NCBI GenBank assembly: GCA_009885995.1 | Contig: VFJQ01000118.1 | Location: 1-32,333 of the forward strand | From: Verrucomicrobiota bacterium | Lineage (GTDB): Bacteria > Verrucomicrobiota > Verrucomicrobiia > Chthoniobacterales > Chthoniobacteraceae | DNA length: 32,333 nt | Direction: 5' to 3' | In this document: piece by piece, positions 16,785 to 25,995 of the stretch | How the letters are laid out: each line of letters opens with the position of its first letter | How positions within the stretch are numbered: the first letter of the stretch is position 1 | Program-made: the position numbers and the translations under genes | The notes under the pieces: model-generated | Databases searched by the model: none | What the model saw: only the letters and a program-made list of their open reading frames with translations | What the model was told of the DNA's origin: nothing

Positions 16785-19700
16785 TCAGGAGATGACGATG
16801 ACTTCCTCGATTTCGTCGAGGATCGTGGGCTCGTCAGCCTCGGGCGCGGGCATGTTCGGGTTCTGCCAGAGCTCGTAAAGCCAATCGAGCAGCGGCAGGA
16901 GGATGAACTCGTCGGCGTTGCTCGATCCCGCGCCTTTAGGTTTGATGAGCGCCTGGTCCGCCGAATCCATCAGCCATTTTTTCCACCGCTCCTCTCGGAT
17001 CCGATCTTCTCGTTCATCGATTGTCTCACCGTCCAGTTCCATGCTGGCGTTGGCGTTGGGAGCGCCGAGGAGATCGGCGATGGCGGAAGTCGGCGAAACC
17101 AGCCTGAATTCGTCCCAGTCGTAGCCGCGACGGCACCGATCTTCGATCAGAACAGCGAGACCATCCACCAGCGCGGTCAAACCTGCACTTAAAGCGGCGT
17201 CGGCGGCGTCTGGTGGGGCGGCACGGACGCAGATCGATCGATTGTCTGTCGCCTCACGCCACGCCCGCTCATCGTCGCGCCTTTCAGTCGTGTATTCCTG
17301 GGCTCTCCGTTCGCTGTTGCCGCGAACGTCGTAGCCTCGCCAAACTCCCGGGTATTCATACATGCCCCGCGGATCGACAAACTCCCCCGGACTCTGCGCT
17401 GCGTATTCATACGGGTTCAGCCGCTTCGGCTTCGCGAGCGAGGGCCAGAGCGGGTCGGGCGAGAGGAAGCGCGCGGTCGCAGGGTCGTAGTAGCGCGCGC
17501 GCATTTGGTGGAGCGCGCCTTCTGCGCGCACGCCGAGCGCGCCGACGTAGGTGAAGGGCTGCGTGCTCGTGCCAGTGCGGGCGAGCGGTTCGCCGTAGGG
17601 GCCGTAGGCGTAGGTGTCGGCGACGGCGCCGGTGTGATCGCTCAGCGCGAGCGTCGAGCCGATGCGGTCGAAATGATAAAAGACCGGCTGTCCGCTGGCG
17701 GCGTCGATCGCGTAGAGCAGCCGGCCGCCGGGCGTCCACACGTAGTGGCGCACAAACGCGCCGCCCTCGGTCTTCTCGGCGACGATGGGATGGAGGCCGA
17801 GCGCGTAGTTGTAGAAAAAGCGCGTCGTCGCAGCGGCGGCGGTGCGCGTGATGACATCGCCGAGACCGTTGTAAGTGAGCGCGACTCCGGCGGCGGTCTT
17901 CAGCCGCGACGCGCCATCCCACGCGAAGGCGCCGCCCGGCGCGGCGGTGAGGCGGGCGCGCGCGTCGTAGGCGAAACCGGCGGTGGCGATCTGCGAGGCT
18001 TTGTCGAACGCGAGCGGCTCGGTCGCGGCGACGACGCCGGGGAGGAGCGGCGCGGTGTAGTCCACGCTCGCGACTTCGCCTGCGGCGTTGAGCGCGTATT
18101 TCAAATCGAGCACCGTGCCGGCCACTGGCCCCGCTTCCTGGATGCGCGTGAGCCGGCCGGCGGCATCGTAGGTGTGCGTGCGAGTCACGTTGTTGCTGCG
18201 CGTCATCGTGAGCAGCCGCCCCGCGTCGTCGTAGGTGAAGCCAACCGTGGCACTGCTGAAGTTGTCGCCGACGCTCACGAGCCGGTTTCGCGTGTCGTAG
18301 GCATACGTGACGGTGAACGCGCCGCCATTGCGCGGCGACGTGACCGTGAGCAGCCGCCCGCCGGCATCGTAGGTCGCGCCAAAGCTCCCGCCGGTCTGCG
18401 CGGAGTCGGTGATGCGGCCCTCGGCATCGTAGGTGAAGGCGATCTCGTTCGTCGCGGTGAGGCGGTTGAGATTGTCGTAGGTGAAGGTGAGGTCGGTGCC
18501 GTCGGTGAACAGCCGCCGCGTGACGTTGCTCGCTGCGTCGTAAGTGCGCGTGAGCGTCGTCGCGTCGGCGAAGGTCGTCACCGCCCGCCGTCCGCGCGCA
18601 TCGTAGGTGTGCGAAGAACTGCGCCGGAGCGGATCGGTCATGCCCGCGCGCCGGCCCGCTTTCGTGTAGGCGAAAACCCACGCGTTGCCGTTCGGGTCGG
18701 TGATCTTGCTGAGCGAGCCGAGCGGGTCGCGATCGTATTTCGCCGTGCCGGTGCCCTGCTCCGTCGCGCTCGCGAGCAGGCCGCGCTTGTCGTAGGTGAA
18801 TGCAGTCGCGCGGCCCAGCGGATCGAAGCTCCCGACGACGCGCTGCATCGCATCCCGCGTCACCTGCGCCGTGTTCCCGAGCGCGTCACTGACCTCGACC
18901 ACGCGGCCGAGGTTGTTGCGCTTCACCACGCCGGGCGGATCGACCGGGTTCGCGCCCGAGACGAGCAGCCCCTCGTTGTCGAAGCCCATCGTCCACGTCT
19001 TGCCGCCCGCGTCGGTCCTGCCCGTGGGCCGCTGCCGCGCGTCGTAGGCGAAGGTCGTCGCGTTGCCGTTGCGATCCGTGGCCGACGAGAGGAGCTGGCG
19101 TGAGTTGTAGGTCACGCTCCCCGTCGCGCCGGTGCGATCAGTGACGGATGCGACGCGGTCGAGCACGTCGTAGGCATAGGTCGTCGTCTTCGTGTCGGGA
19201 TCGGTGAGCGTGGTCAGTCGGTTGTTGTCGTCGTAGTCGAAGGTCGTGACCTTCCCGCGCTCGTCGGTCGTCGTGCGCAGCCGATCCGCGGCATCGTAGG
19301 TGAAGGCCATCGTCGCACCGCCGGGCCGCGTGACCGTGATCGGGCGATTGAGGGCGTCGTAAGCGAAAGTCGTCGCGTCCGTATCCGGGTCTTTCCGCGA
19401 AGCGAGATTGCCCGCCGCGTCGTAGGCGAAGACCGAGACGCCGCCGAGCGGGTTGGTCGCCGTGAGCGTTTGGCCGCGCGTGTTGTAGGTGAACTTCCAC
19501 TTCTTCCCCGCGCGATCCGTGCGCGAGAGCACATTGCCGAACGCATCGCGGATGTAGCTCTCCCGCGTGCCGTCGGTGAACGTGACGCTCGCGAGATCGA
19601 AAAACGTCACGCCATTCAGCACGCGCGGCTTGTAAGCCATCGTCACCGTGCGCCCCTCCGCGTTCGTGATCACCGCCGGCTTCCCGCTCAGCGCGTGATA

Positions 19701-22376
19701 CACGATCCGCGTCGTATCGCCCTCGCGGTCGCTCACCGAGCTGCGCCGGCCCGTCGTGTCGCTGGTCATCGCGATCGGCTTGCCCGCCTCGTCCGTGTGC
19801 ACCGCGAGTTCGCCCGTCGCCGCGTAAGTATCCACGATCGTCCCGCCGGCCGGATTGGTGGCCGTCGTCACCGCGCCCGCATACGCGAGCGTGCCCGTGT
19901 CCGTCGTGCGCTCGGTCTGGCTCGTCACCCGGCCATCCGTGTAAGCCTGCGTGAACGGCACATTCCCTTCAGGCCGAGTGAACGACGTGAGCCGCTCGTC
20001 CGCGTTGTGCGCATAGGTCGTCGTGTGGCCGAGAGGGTCCGCCATCGAGGTGAGCACCGCACCCGTGTGGGCGAAATCCGCGTGGCGCCCCGTGTGATCG
20101 GTCACCCGCGTGAGCTTGCCCGACGTGTAGGTGAAAGTGAGCGTCCGCCCGAGCGCGTCGGCGACCGTGGCGAGAAGGTCGGAGACATAAGTCAGCGTGT
20201 GTATATTCCCGCGTCCGTCCTCGATTTTCAAAAGCCTCCCCGTCGTGCCGTCGTAAGTCCACATCCGCTGCGAGTGTGGATCGCCGAGGATGAAGTCGGC
20301 CCCGCTTTCCACGAGCCGATACGGGATGTCCGTGCGCCCGATCAGCGTCCACGTCCTTCCCGTTTTCTGGAACGAGATCACGCGCCCGCGGTTGCTCACG
20401 ATGTCGCGGCGAGTTGCTTGCGGAGTGGTCATCTTCGTCTCGAAGGAGTGCAATCGGTTCTCGCCGAGCGTGCTGGCCAGTCGCGCATCCACCGAGAGCC
20501 GCGAGGCATAATAGATCGCAAGTGAGAGCGGCATCGGCCCGCCCAGCCGCATCGGCACGGACTCGATGCTGTAGTATTCGCCATTGCGCGTATCCACCGG
20601 ATCGAACGCGTCGGCCGTCTGCGTGATGTTCGCGCCGGTATCCGCAGCCCCAGCGACCGTGACGTCGATGGAAACTGTCTTCGGAGGTCCAGCCGGCCCG
20701 TTTGTGAACTCGATCCTGACCACCGTTGACCCGGCAGCCACAGCGTTGAAGGTAAACTGTGCCGGGTTCGATCCGCTCGGCGTGAGCACGCCCGCCGGGG
20801 TGACTTCGACCACGTTCTCGTCGTGTGACCCGGCGGATTGGAAGTGGCTGTCGGGGTTCGCCACATCTGCTGGCGGATGAATGCTAACCACAGAACTTTC
20901 GCCCACCGTCAGCCTGACGAAAGGAGGGCTGGCCGTCGGGTTGCTGGACTCCTCTTGCGCGCGGTCGCGCAGGAAAACGTCGGTGACGAAGTTAGTGTCG
21001 TTGGCGACCAGATTGGTGCCCGAGGTCAGGAAGATGAGGAACTGTCCGTTGTTCGACAACGTCGGCTCCATGCTATCGCTGTCGGAGTCGCCGGCGATGC
21101 CGACGCCGGCTTCGACCACGATGCCGGTCTCGCGGTCGAGGACGAAGAGATCGTTGATGAGGACTGTGAACCCACCGGACACGTGCTGGCCGGGACCTAT
21201 GAACGCCACGTAGCGACCGTTGCCACTGATGAACGGCGTCTGCGTGTGGCCCCCGAAGAGACTGCCATCCGGCTTGCGGCTGCAAAGAGCGATGGCGCCA
21301 TTGGACCGATCGCGCACATAGACGTCGACGGTCCCATTCGTATCCGCATCCACGAGCTTCGCCGAGGTGGTGAACGCCACGTAGCGCCCATCGCGGCTGA
21401 TACTGGGCGAGCCTCCGGTCACCGCAACACCGGAGGAATCGAGCGAGATCAGCTCGGTCGTTCCCGCCGTTCGGTCGCGGAGAAAAACTTTGGTTCCAGC
21501 CACGTCGTTGCCTGGCACGAGCGGGGCGGTGGTGGAAAAAACGACCAACTGGCCGTCGGCGCTGAGGCGCGGAGTCGAATAATTGTTGGCACTGACCTGC
21601 CCGCCGCCCGTCGTGACGCTGACCCGCTCGTAAGCGCCGGTGGTGCGCGTCCAGACGAAGAGATCGAGCTGCGTGTTCGTGTCCTCGGGGACGAACGCGC
21701 CGTCGATGCTCAAAAAGGCCACGACATTTCCATCCGCGCTGATCGCCGGAGTGGAGCCCTTCGCCCGGCGCTGGCTGCTGATCGGGCGTGACGTATCGCG
21801 ATATGTAAAATCGTTCACGCCGATCGTGGTCCCCATCAGGCGGTCGTGCAGCACGACGTAGCCGACGCTAAAATCTTCGGGGACGTTAATATCTTCGGGG
21901 GGGACAAAATTCCTCGCCGTCGTGCGGAACGCGATCCAGCGGCCATCGGCACTCATGCTCGCGCTGCTGGAGAAAGGCGGGATGCCATTCCCTGAGCCGG
22001 GCGGATCGTCCTCGATCCCGCGCGCCTCCATCCCCGCGGAGTTCACGCTCACGCGAGTGGTCGTGCCGTTCAACACATCGCGCACGAATACGTCGAGGCC
22101 CTCGTTGAATTCGCCGCCGTTTGTATCGCCCGCCACGAGGTTCGTCGCGCTCGAGGTGAAAACGACGAACCGCGCATCGTCGCTCAAGTTCGGCAGCCCG
22201 CCGCTCGTGCTGAAGCTGTTCGCCTCTTCCTCGCTCGATGAAACACTCACCCGCTCGATCGGCACCGCTGCGGCAATGGCGATGCTCAGAAGCAAAACCG
22301 CGGCGCCGCGGAACCGGAGCGAGTTCAGGGTGAATGCCGGGCGATGGGAGCGGCGGGAGTGAGTCGTTGTTTTCAT
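16785..22376 (-). CDS. Giant secreted TolB-like/RHS (YD-repeat) protein
   Basis: 1863 residues. Signal or anchor segment at about 22-42 (GAAVLLLSIAIAAAVPIERV). Residues about 45-510 hold some seven PD40/TolB-like propeller repeats (e.g. PSISRDGRYVAFTTSAKLVD). A beta-sandwich-like linker follows (about 520-620). From about 700 to 1620 there are dozens of YD repeats (Y-D-A-x-G-R-L pattern), which form the RHS/teneurin cocoon. The RHS core signature is RARYYDPATARFLSPDPLW (about 1625-1645), then NPYEYAAQSPGEFVDPRG. After it comes a unique tip of about 195 residues (RRAQEYTTERRDDERAW...EEVIVIS), as in polymorphic toxins; I recognise no toxin domain in it. ATG at 22376 was chosen to begin just before the signal; ATG at 22403 is possible. 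No obvious immunity gene follows. Confidence 0.88.
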   Translation of the reverse strand: MKTTTHSRRSHRPAFTLNSLRFRGAAVLLLSIAIAAAVPIERVSVSSSEEEANSFSTSGGLPNLSDDARFVVFTSSATNLVAGDTNGGEFNEGLDVFVRDVLNGTTTRVSVNSAGMEARGIEDDPPGSGNGIPPFSSSASMSADGRWIAFRTTARNFVPPEDINVPEDFSVGYVVLHDRLMGTTIGVNDFTYRDTSRPISSQRRAKGSTPAISADGNVVAFLSIDGAFVPEDTNTQLDLFVWTRTTGAYERVSVTTGGGQVSANNYSTPRLSADGQLVVFSTTAPLVPGNDVAGTKVFLRDRTAGTTELISLDSSGVAVTGGSPSISRDGRYVAFTTSAKLVDADTNGTVDVYVRDRSNGAIALCSRKPDGSLFGGHTQTPFISGNGRYVAFIGPGQHVSGGFTVLINDLFVLDRETGIVVEAGVGIAGDSDSDSMEPTLSNNGQFLIFLTSGTNLVANDTNFVTDVFLRDRAQEESSNPTASPPFVRLTVGESSVVSIHPPADVANPDSHFQSAGSHDENVVEVTPAGVLTPSGSNPAQFTFNAVAAGSTVVRIEFTNGPAGPPKTVSIDVTVAGAADTGANITQTADAFDPVDTRNGEYYSIESVPMRLGGPMPLSLAIYYASRLSVDARLASTLGENRLHSFETKMTTPQATRRDIVSNRGRVISFQKTGRTWTLIGRTDIPYRLVESGADFILGDPHSQRMWTYDGTTGRLLKIEDGRGNIHTLTYVSDLLATVADALGRTLTFTYTSGKLTRVTDHTGRHADFAHTGAVLTSMADPLGHTTTYAHNADERLTSFTRPEGNVPFTQAYTDGRVTSQTERTTDTGTLAYAGAVTTATNPAGGTIVDTYAATGELAVHTDEAGKPIAMTSDTTGRRSSVSDREGDTTRIVYHALSGKPAVITNAEGRTVTMAYKPRVLNGVTFFDLASVTFTDGTRESYIRDAFGNVLSRTDRAGKKWKFTYNTRGQTLTATNPLGGVSVFAYDAAGNLASRKDPDTDATTFAYDALNRPITVTRPGGATMAFTYDAADRLRTTTDERGKVTTFDYDDNNRLTTLTDPDTKTTTYAYDVLDRVASVTDRTGATGSVTYNSRQLLSSATDRNGNATTFAYDARQRPTGRTDAGGKTWTMGFDNEGLLVSGANPVDPPGVVKRNNLGRVVEVSDALGNTAQVTRDAMQRVVGSFDPLGRATAFTYDKRGLLASATEQGTGTAKYDRDPLGSLSKITDPNGNAWVFAYTKAGRRAGMTDPLRRSSSHTYDARGRRAVTTFADATTLTRTYDAASNVTRRLFTDGTDLTFTYDNLNRLTATNEIAFTYDAEGRITDSAQTGGSFGATYDAGGRLLTVTSPRNGGAFTVTYAYDTRNRLVSVGDNFSSATVGFTYDDAGRLLTMTRSNNVTRTHTYDAAGRLTRIQEAGPVAGTVLDLKYALNAAGEVASVDYTAPLLPGVVAATEPLAFDKASQIATAGFAYDARARLTAAPGGAFAWDGASRLKTAAGVALTYNGLGDVITRTAAAATTRFFYNYALGLHPIVAEKTEGGAFVRHYVWTPGGRLLYAIDAASGQPVFYHFDRIGSTLALSDHTGAVADTYAYGPYGEPLARTGTSTQPFTYVGALGVRAEGALHQMRARYYDPATARFLSPDPLWPSLAKPKRLNPYEYAAQSPGEFVDPRGMYEYPGVWRGYDVRGNSERRAQEYTTERRDDERAWREATDNRSICVRAAPPDAADAALSAGLTALVDGLAVLIEDRCRRGYDWDEFRLVSPTSAIADLLGAPNANASMELDGETIDEREDRIREERWKKWLMDSADQALIKPKGAGSSNADEFILLPLLDWLYELWQNPNMPAPEADEPTILDEIEEVIVIS
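17440..20300 (-). repeat. YD-repeat coding tract of the RHS gene
   Basis: On the plus strand a TCGTAGGT/CTCGTAGGC-type octamer recurs roughly every 60-65 bases, the reverse complement of codons for T-Y-D or F-A-Y-D in successive YD repeats. Copies are diverged in between. Such tracts recombine readily and are hard to assemble. Limits are approximate. Confidence 0.7.
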
Positions 22377-22508
22377 AAGCCGGAGACGGAAACGCTCGGC
22401 CATGAACAACGGAGCAGCCTCACAAACGGAGCCGCTCAAACTTCGCGATCCATGGGCAAGAGGAACACCAGCCTTATTCGCCCGGTGTCTGCCTCCGGCA
22501 ACCGCCAA

Positions 22509-24839
22509 CTACTCGCCGGTGCTGGCCGTCGAGGCCAGCCGGCGCGCGATGAATTCCTGCACGCGCTGGATCTTCGTCTTCCCGAGCAAGTCGGCGCCGA
22601 TGAGTGGATTCGCGCCGACCATCGGCTCGATCGCATACCAGAGCATCAGCGGGAGATTATGATCGGTGGCGTCGTCGGCGCGCGCGAGCAGCGGGACGAC
22701 GCTCGCGGCGCGCTGGTCGAGCGGCAGGCGTTGCGCGGCGCTGGCGAGGTAGAGCTGCACGACGGGCGACGCGTCGGTCTGCGCGAGGCGCGCGAGTTCG
22801 GCGGCGATCGGCGCGCTCACCTTGCGCGGTTCGGCGGCGAATTGGATCGCCCACGCGCGCACGTATTCGTCGGGCGATTTCAGCGCGGTCGCGAGCGCGG
22901 TGTCATTGAGCGCGCCGATCGCGTGCGCGGTCCAGAGCGCGCGCAGGCTGCCGTCGAGTGCGAGCGACTTCGGCTTCCGCTCTTGCAGCAGGCGGCGCGC
23001 GGTCGTGCGCAGCCACGCGTCTTCGCTCAGCGCGAGGGTAGCGAGTTCGGCATCGGACTTGGCAGCGAGGTTGGAGGGCATCGCGCCGTCGATGCCCCGC
23101 GGAAGCGACGGCGCGCTTCCCTCCACCTTGAAGATGCGCCCCGTCTTGTAGTCGTGCGCCTCGCGCTGCGGACGGTGGCACTGCTGGAGGTCATACCAGT
23201 CGATCATGTAGATCGCGCCGCCGGGGCCCTGGCGGATGTCTACGACCTGGCTCGCGCGGTCGTTGAAGTTGATGAAATCCATCCCGTGCTTGCCGGTGAA
23301 GCCGCTGCCTGCGCGTTCGGGCACGTCGGCGTTGATGCGCTGACCGTGGATGTTATTCATCAGCAAGCGGCCTTCCCATTCGCCGAAACCGCTGCCCTGC
23401 GGGATGCACAAGCCCGCGTGCGCGTGCCCGCCACCGGCCGCGGCGCTGCGGCTGTTCCCAGCGTGCGGCTTCTCGCCCATGTAGTGCCGGTGATCGGCGA
23501 TAGTCTTGATGTCGTCGTAGGTATGCACATTGAAGTGCTGCCCCGCCTGCCGCTGATAGCGCGCGCCTTGCACGACGTGGAAGAGATGCGGGATCACGCA
23601 CGCCTCGGCGAAGAGCTGGCCGTGCGCATCGAAGTCGATGCCCCACGGATTGCTCGTGCCGTGGGCGAAGACCTCGAACTCGTGCCGCTGCGGTTGATAG
23701 CGCCAGTAGCCTGCATTGATCTTCACGCGCTCGGCGTCGGGCGTGCCGGGCTTGCCGACGGCGCTGTGCGTGAAGACGCCGTGGCACCCGTAGAGCCAGC
23801 CATCCGGGCCCCATCGGAAGGTGTTCAGCGTCTCGTGCGTGTCCTGAAAACCCCAGCCATCGAGCAGCACGCGCGGCTCGCCCGCGGGCTTCGGCGTGTC
23901 GCCATCGGCGATCGGGATGAACATCAAGTTCGGCGCTGCGCCGACCCACACGCCGCCGAAGCCGATCTCGATCCCGCTCACGAGGTTCAGCCCTTCGATG
24001 AAGACCGTGCGCTTGTCCGAGCGCCCGTCGCCGTCGGTGTCCTCGAAGACGAGGATGCGATCGCGGCCTTCGCCCTCCGCGGCGCGCTGTGGATAAGTCT
24101 TCGCCTCGACGACCCACAGCCGCCCGCGCTCGTCGATGCAGAACGCGATCGGGTTCACGATGTCCGGCTCGGAGGCGAACATCTTCAGCTCGAAGCCCGG
24201 CGGCAGCTCGGCGGCCTTCGCCGCTTCCTCTGGCGAGAGACCGGCGAACTTCACTTCGTCCGCTTTCAGCTCAGCCGGCACGTTCGTGAACTTCGGCGCG
24301 ACGGTGTGGAAGACAAAGTCGTCGAAGTTCACGTGCCCCCAGCCCGTCGTCTCGTCGTCCACGATGCGGATGAAAATCTCGCGCCCGACAAATTCCCGCA
24401 AATCGACGAGCCGGCGCACCATGTTCTCGCGATTCACGCCGCGCGCCGTGTGGATCACCTTGCCATCGTCCATCGTCACGATCTCCACGCGCGTGCCCGG
24501 CAGGTCGCCGCCGCCGATGAGGAAGCTCGCCCATGGCAGCATGACCTTGAACGGCGCCGACGTGAGCGTGCCCTTCGGCGCGTCGCGCAGGATTTCGTAG
24601 CCGCCGATCCAGTAGTCGCCCGCGTGATTGGAAAACTTGTCCGCACCCGATGGCCGCTTCGGATCGATAGGCCCTTTCACCGGCTGACGCTCGAAAGCCT
24701 CACCGCTCGCGGTCCAGCCCTTGAGCGTGCCGCTCTCGAAGCCGAGATTGAGCGGCTGGCCGTCCGGGCCGAGCGGCGGGAGGTCGGCAGCGAAGGCCGG
24801 TGTCAGCGACAATAGGAATGCGAACAAGCGGGAGGTCAT
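22509..24839 (-). CDS. PVC-type membrane-bound dehydrogenase (Piru_Ver_Nterm family), short form
   Basis: 776 residues with a signal peptide (1-17, ending TPAFA). Residues about 25-190 look like a beta-sandwich carbohydrate-binding-type domain (LNLGFESGTLKGW, TGWGHVNFDDFVF). Residues about 210-600 are the six-bladed propeller of the PVC family (NPIAFCIDERGRLWVVEAKT, ILVFEDTDGDGRSDK, HGMDFINFNDRAS). HEAT-like helices follow (about 620-776). Family members normally go on to about 1000 or more residues with a C-terminal cytochrome c CXXCH; no CXXCH occurs here and the protein stops after FIARRLASTASTGE. Possible role is periplasmic sugar or alcohol oxidation (family inference). ATG at 24839 gives the signal peptide. 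It ends 132 bp before the RHS start. Confidence 0.85.
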   Translation of the reverse strand: MTSRLFAFLLSLTPAFAADLPPLGPDGQPLNLGFESGTLKGWTASGEAFERQPVKGPIDPKRPSGADKFSNHAGDYWIGGYEILRDAPKGTLTSAPFKVMLPWASFLIGGGDLPGTRVEIVTMDDGKVIHTARGVNRENMVRRLVDLREFVGREIFIRIVDDETTGWGHVNFDDFVFHTVAPKFTNVPAELKADEVKFAGLSPEEAAKAAELPPGFELKMFASEPDIVNPIAFCIDERGRLWVVEAKTYPQRAAEGEGRDRILVFEDTDGDGRSDKRTVFIEGLNLVSGIEIGFGGVWVGAAPNLMFIPIADGDTPKPAGEPRVLLDGWGFQDTHETLNTFRWGPDGWLYGCHGVFTHSAVGKPGTPDAERVKINAGYWRYQPQRHEFEVFAHGTSNPWGIDFDAHGQLFAEACVIPHLFHVVQGARYQRQAGQHFNVHTYDDIKTIADHRHYMGEKPHAGNSRSAAAGGGHAHAGLCIPQGSGFGEWEGRLLMNNIHGQRINADVPERAGSGFTGKHGMDFINFNDRASQVVDIRQGPGGAIYMIDWYDLQQCHRPQREAHDYKTGRIFKVEGSAPSLPRGIDGAMPSNLAAKSDAELATLALSEDAWLRTTARRLLQERKPKSLALDGSLRALWTAHAIGALNDTALATALKSPDEYVRAWAIQFAAEPRKVSAPIAAELARLAQTDASPVVQLYLASAAQRLPLDQRAASVVPLLARADDATDHNLPLMLWYAIEPMVGANPLIGADLLGKTKIQRVQEFIARRLASTASTGE

Positions 24840-24848
24840 GGCGCACCC

Positions 24849-24877
24849 ATGACAATCCGCCCTGCGCCGCACGGCAA
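24849..24877 (-). promoter_or_regulatory. Possible promoter of the PVC-type dehydrogenase gene
   Basis: Minus strand TTGCCG (24877-24872), 17-bp spacer, TGTCAT (24854-24849), then nine bases to ATG at 24839. This is the same near-leaderless geometry as at speA; the match to consensus is modest. Confidence 0.35.
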
Positions 24878-24913
24878 GACCGGACGCATTCCCGCGGCGC
24901 GACACGTGGCGGA

Positions 24914-24943
24914 TTGCGCGCCGGGGGCGGCGCGTGCTAAACG
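24914..24943 (+). promoter_or_regulatory. Probable promoter of the lipoprotein gene (leaderless type)
   Basis: TTGCGC (24914-24919), 18-bp spacer, TAAACG (24938-24943), then six bases to ATG at 24950. The transcript would start at the start codon. Confidence 0.45.
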
Positions 24944-24949
24944 CGCGGG

Positions 24950-25978
24950 ATGTCTTCGTTCTCTCCGCTCGTGTTCCTCGTCCCCATCCTGTCCCTTTCA
25001 GCGTGCAAGCGCGGCGCCGCACCGGACGGGATGGCGGACGGAAGCGGCGCAGCGCCGGCGAAGATCAGCGAGCATCGCGCGGTCACGGGCCTGATCGACT
25101 TCACGAAATTCGCCGCGCCCGCGGGCACGACGCGGAACGAGGCGCGCCCGACGAGCTTCAGCTTTTCGTTGCCGAAGACCGACCCGGCGATCGTGGGAAA
25201 GAGCGCGGCGGAGCTGGAAAAAGGCCTCGCCGCGCAGGGCTGGAAACCCGCACCGAAGGCCGGCGCGACGTTGCGCAAAGACGAAGGGGCGATGGCGTAT
25301 TTTCAAAAGCAGGGCGCGGTCATCTCGATGAGCATCGGCACGTCGCGCGGCTATCAGCCCGGCTCGCAGGAGGTGAATGCCGGCCTCTTCCTCGTCGGCG
25401 AGGCGGATGTGCGCGCACTGCCCCGTTTCCCCGGCAGCAGCGACACGACCCCGCCGAGCTTTGACACGCGGCAACTCAGCGTGGCCGCGCAGCTGGCGGA
25501 GGTGCGGAAATTCCAATCGGCGGAGATGGTGAAGCTCGGCTGGATCGAATACCGGGGGCCCGACCTCCCGGGCTACGAACCGAAGCTCGAGGAGATCCAG
25601 CGCGAGCAGGCCTTCCTCCAGCTTGGGACCAGCGTGCAGTTTCACTATCGGAGCGAAGGCGGAAAGGTCGTGGCGATCGCGCGATCAAGTGTCCTCGAGC
25701 GCGACCTGCCGATCGCGCCGGACGCGCAGCAAGTGCAGCTCGATTTCTCGACGCCGTATCTTTTCTACCGCTCGGACCTGAAGTCGGAGGAAGCATTCGC
25801 TTTCTACGAGAAGGCGCTCGCGCCTTTCGGCTGGAAAGGCGCGCCCGCGCCACCGCCGAAGGCGGACCACCCGAGCAAGTTTTTCCGCTTCGAGGCGGCG
25901 GGCCAGCGCGCGCTTTCGCTCGTCTGCCTCGGCGATCGCGGCGGCGCGTTTGTCGAGTTGCGCGAAGCGAAAAACTGA
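24950..25978 (+). CDS. Putative lipoprotein of unknown function
   Basis: 342 residues. The N-terminus is a lipoprotein signal peptide with lipobox LSLSAC (C19), so the protein is probably anchored to a membrane facing the periplasm. The rest is soluble. Two segments look alike and may be a duplicated domain: FSFSLPKTDPAIVGKSAAEL with KGLAAQGWKPAP, and STPYLFYRSDLKSEEAFAFY with KALAPFGWKGAP. Each has an aromatic strand, a helix and a GW turn, a pattern seen in small proteins that modify or sense the envelope; no function can be assigned. ATG at 24950 sits six bases from a -10 element. It is divergent from the PVC dehydrogenase gene (110 bp) and converges on the aminopeptidase gene (17 bp). Confidence 0.75.
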   Translation: MSSFSPLVFLVPILSLSACKRGAAPDGMADGSGAAPAKISEHRAVTGLIDFTKFAAPAGTTRNEARPTSFSFSLPKTDPAIVGKSAAELEKGLAAQGWKPAPKAGATLRKDEGAMAYFQKQGAVISMSIGTSRGYQPGSQEVNAGLFLVGEADVRALPRFPGSSDTTPPSFDTRQLSVAAQLAEVRKFQSAEMVKLGWIEYRGPDLPGYEPKLEEIQREQAFLQLGTSVQFHYRSEGGKVVAIARSSVLERDLPIAPDAQQVQLDFSTPYLFYRSDLKSEEAFAFYEKALAPFGWKGAPAPPPKADHPSKFFRFEAAGQRALSLVCLGDRGGAFVELREAKN

Positions 25979-25995
25979 GGCGCCGCGCCGCGCTT

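Noticed and set aside
17440..20300. Regular spacing of near-identical octamers, as in a CRISPR array
   Set aside because: The period is about 60-65 bases but copies are degenerate and lie in one unbroken frame coding YD repeats; spacers are not unique non-coding sequence.
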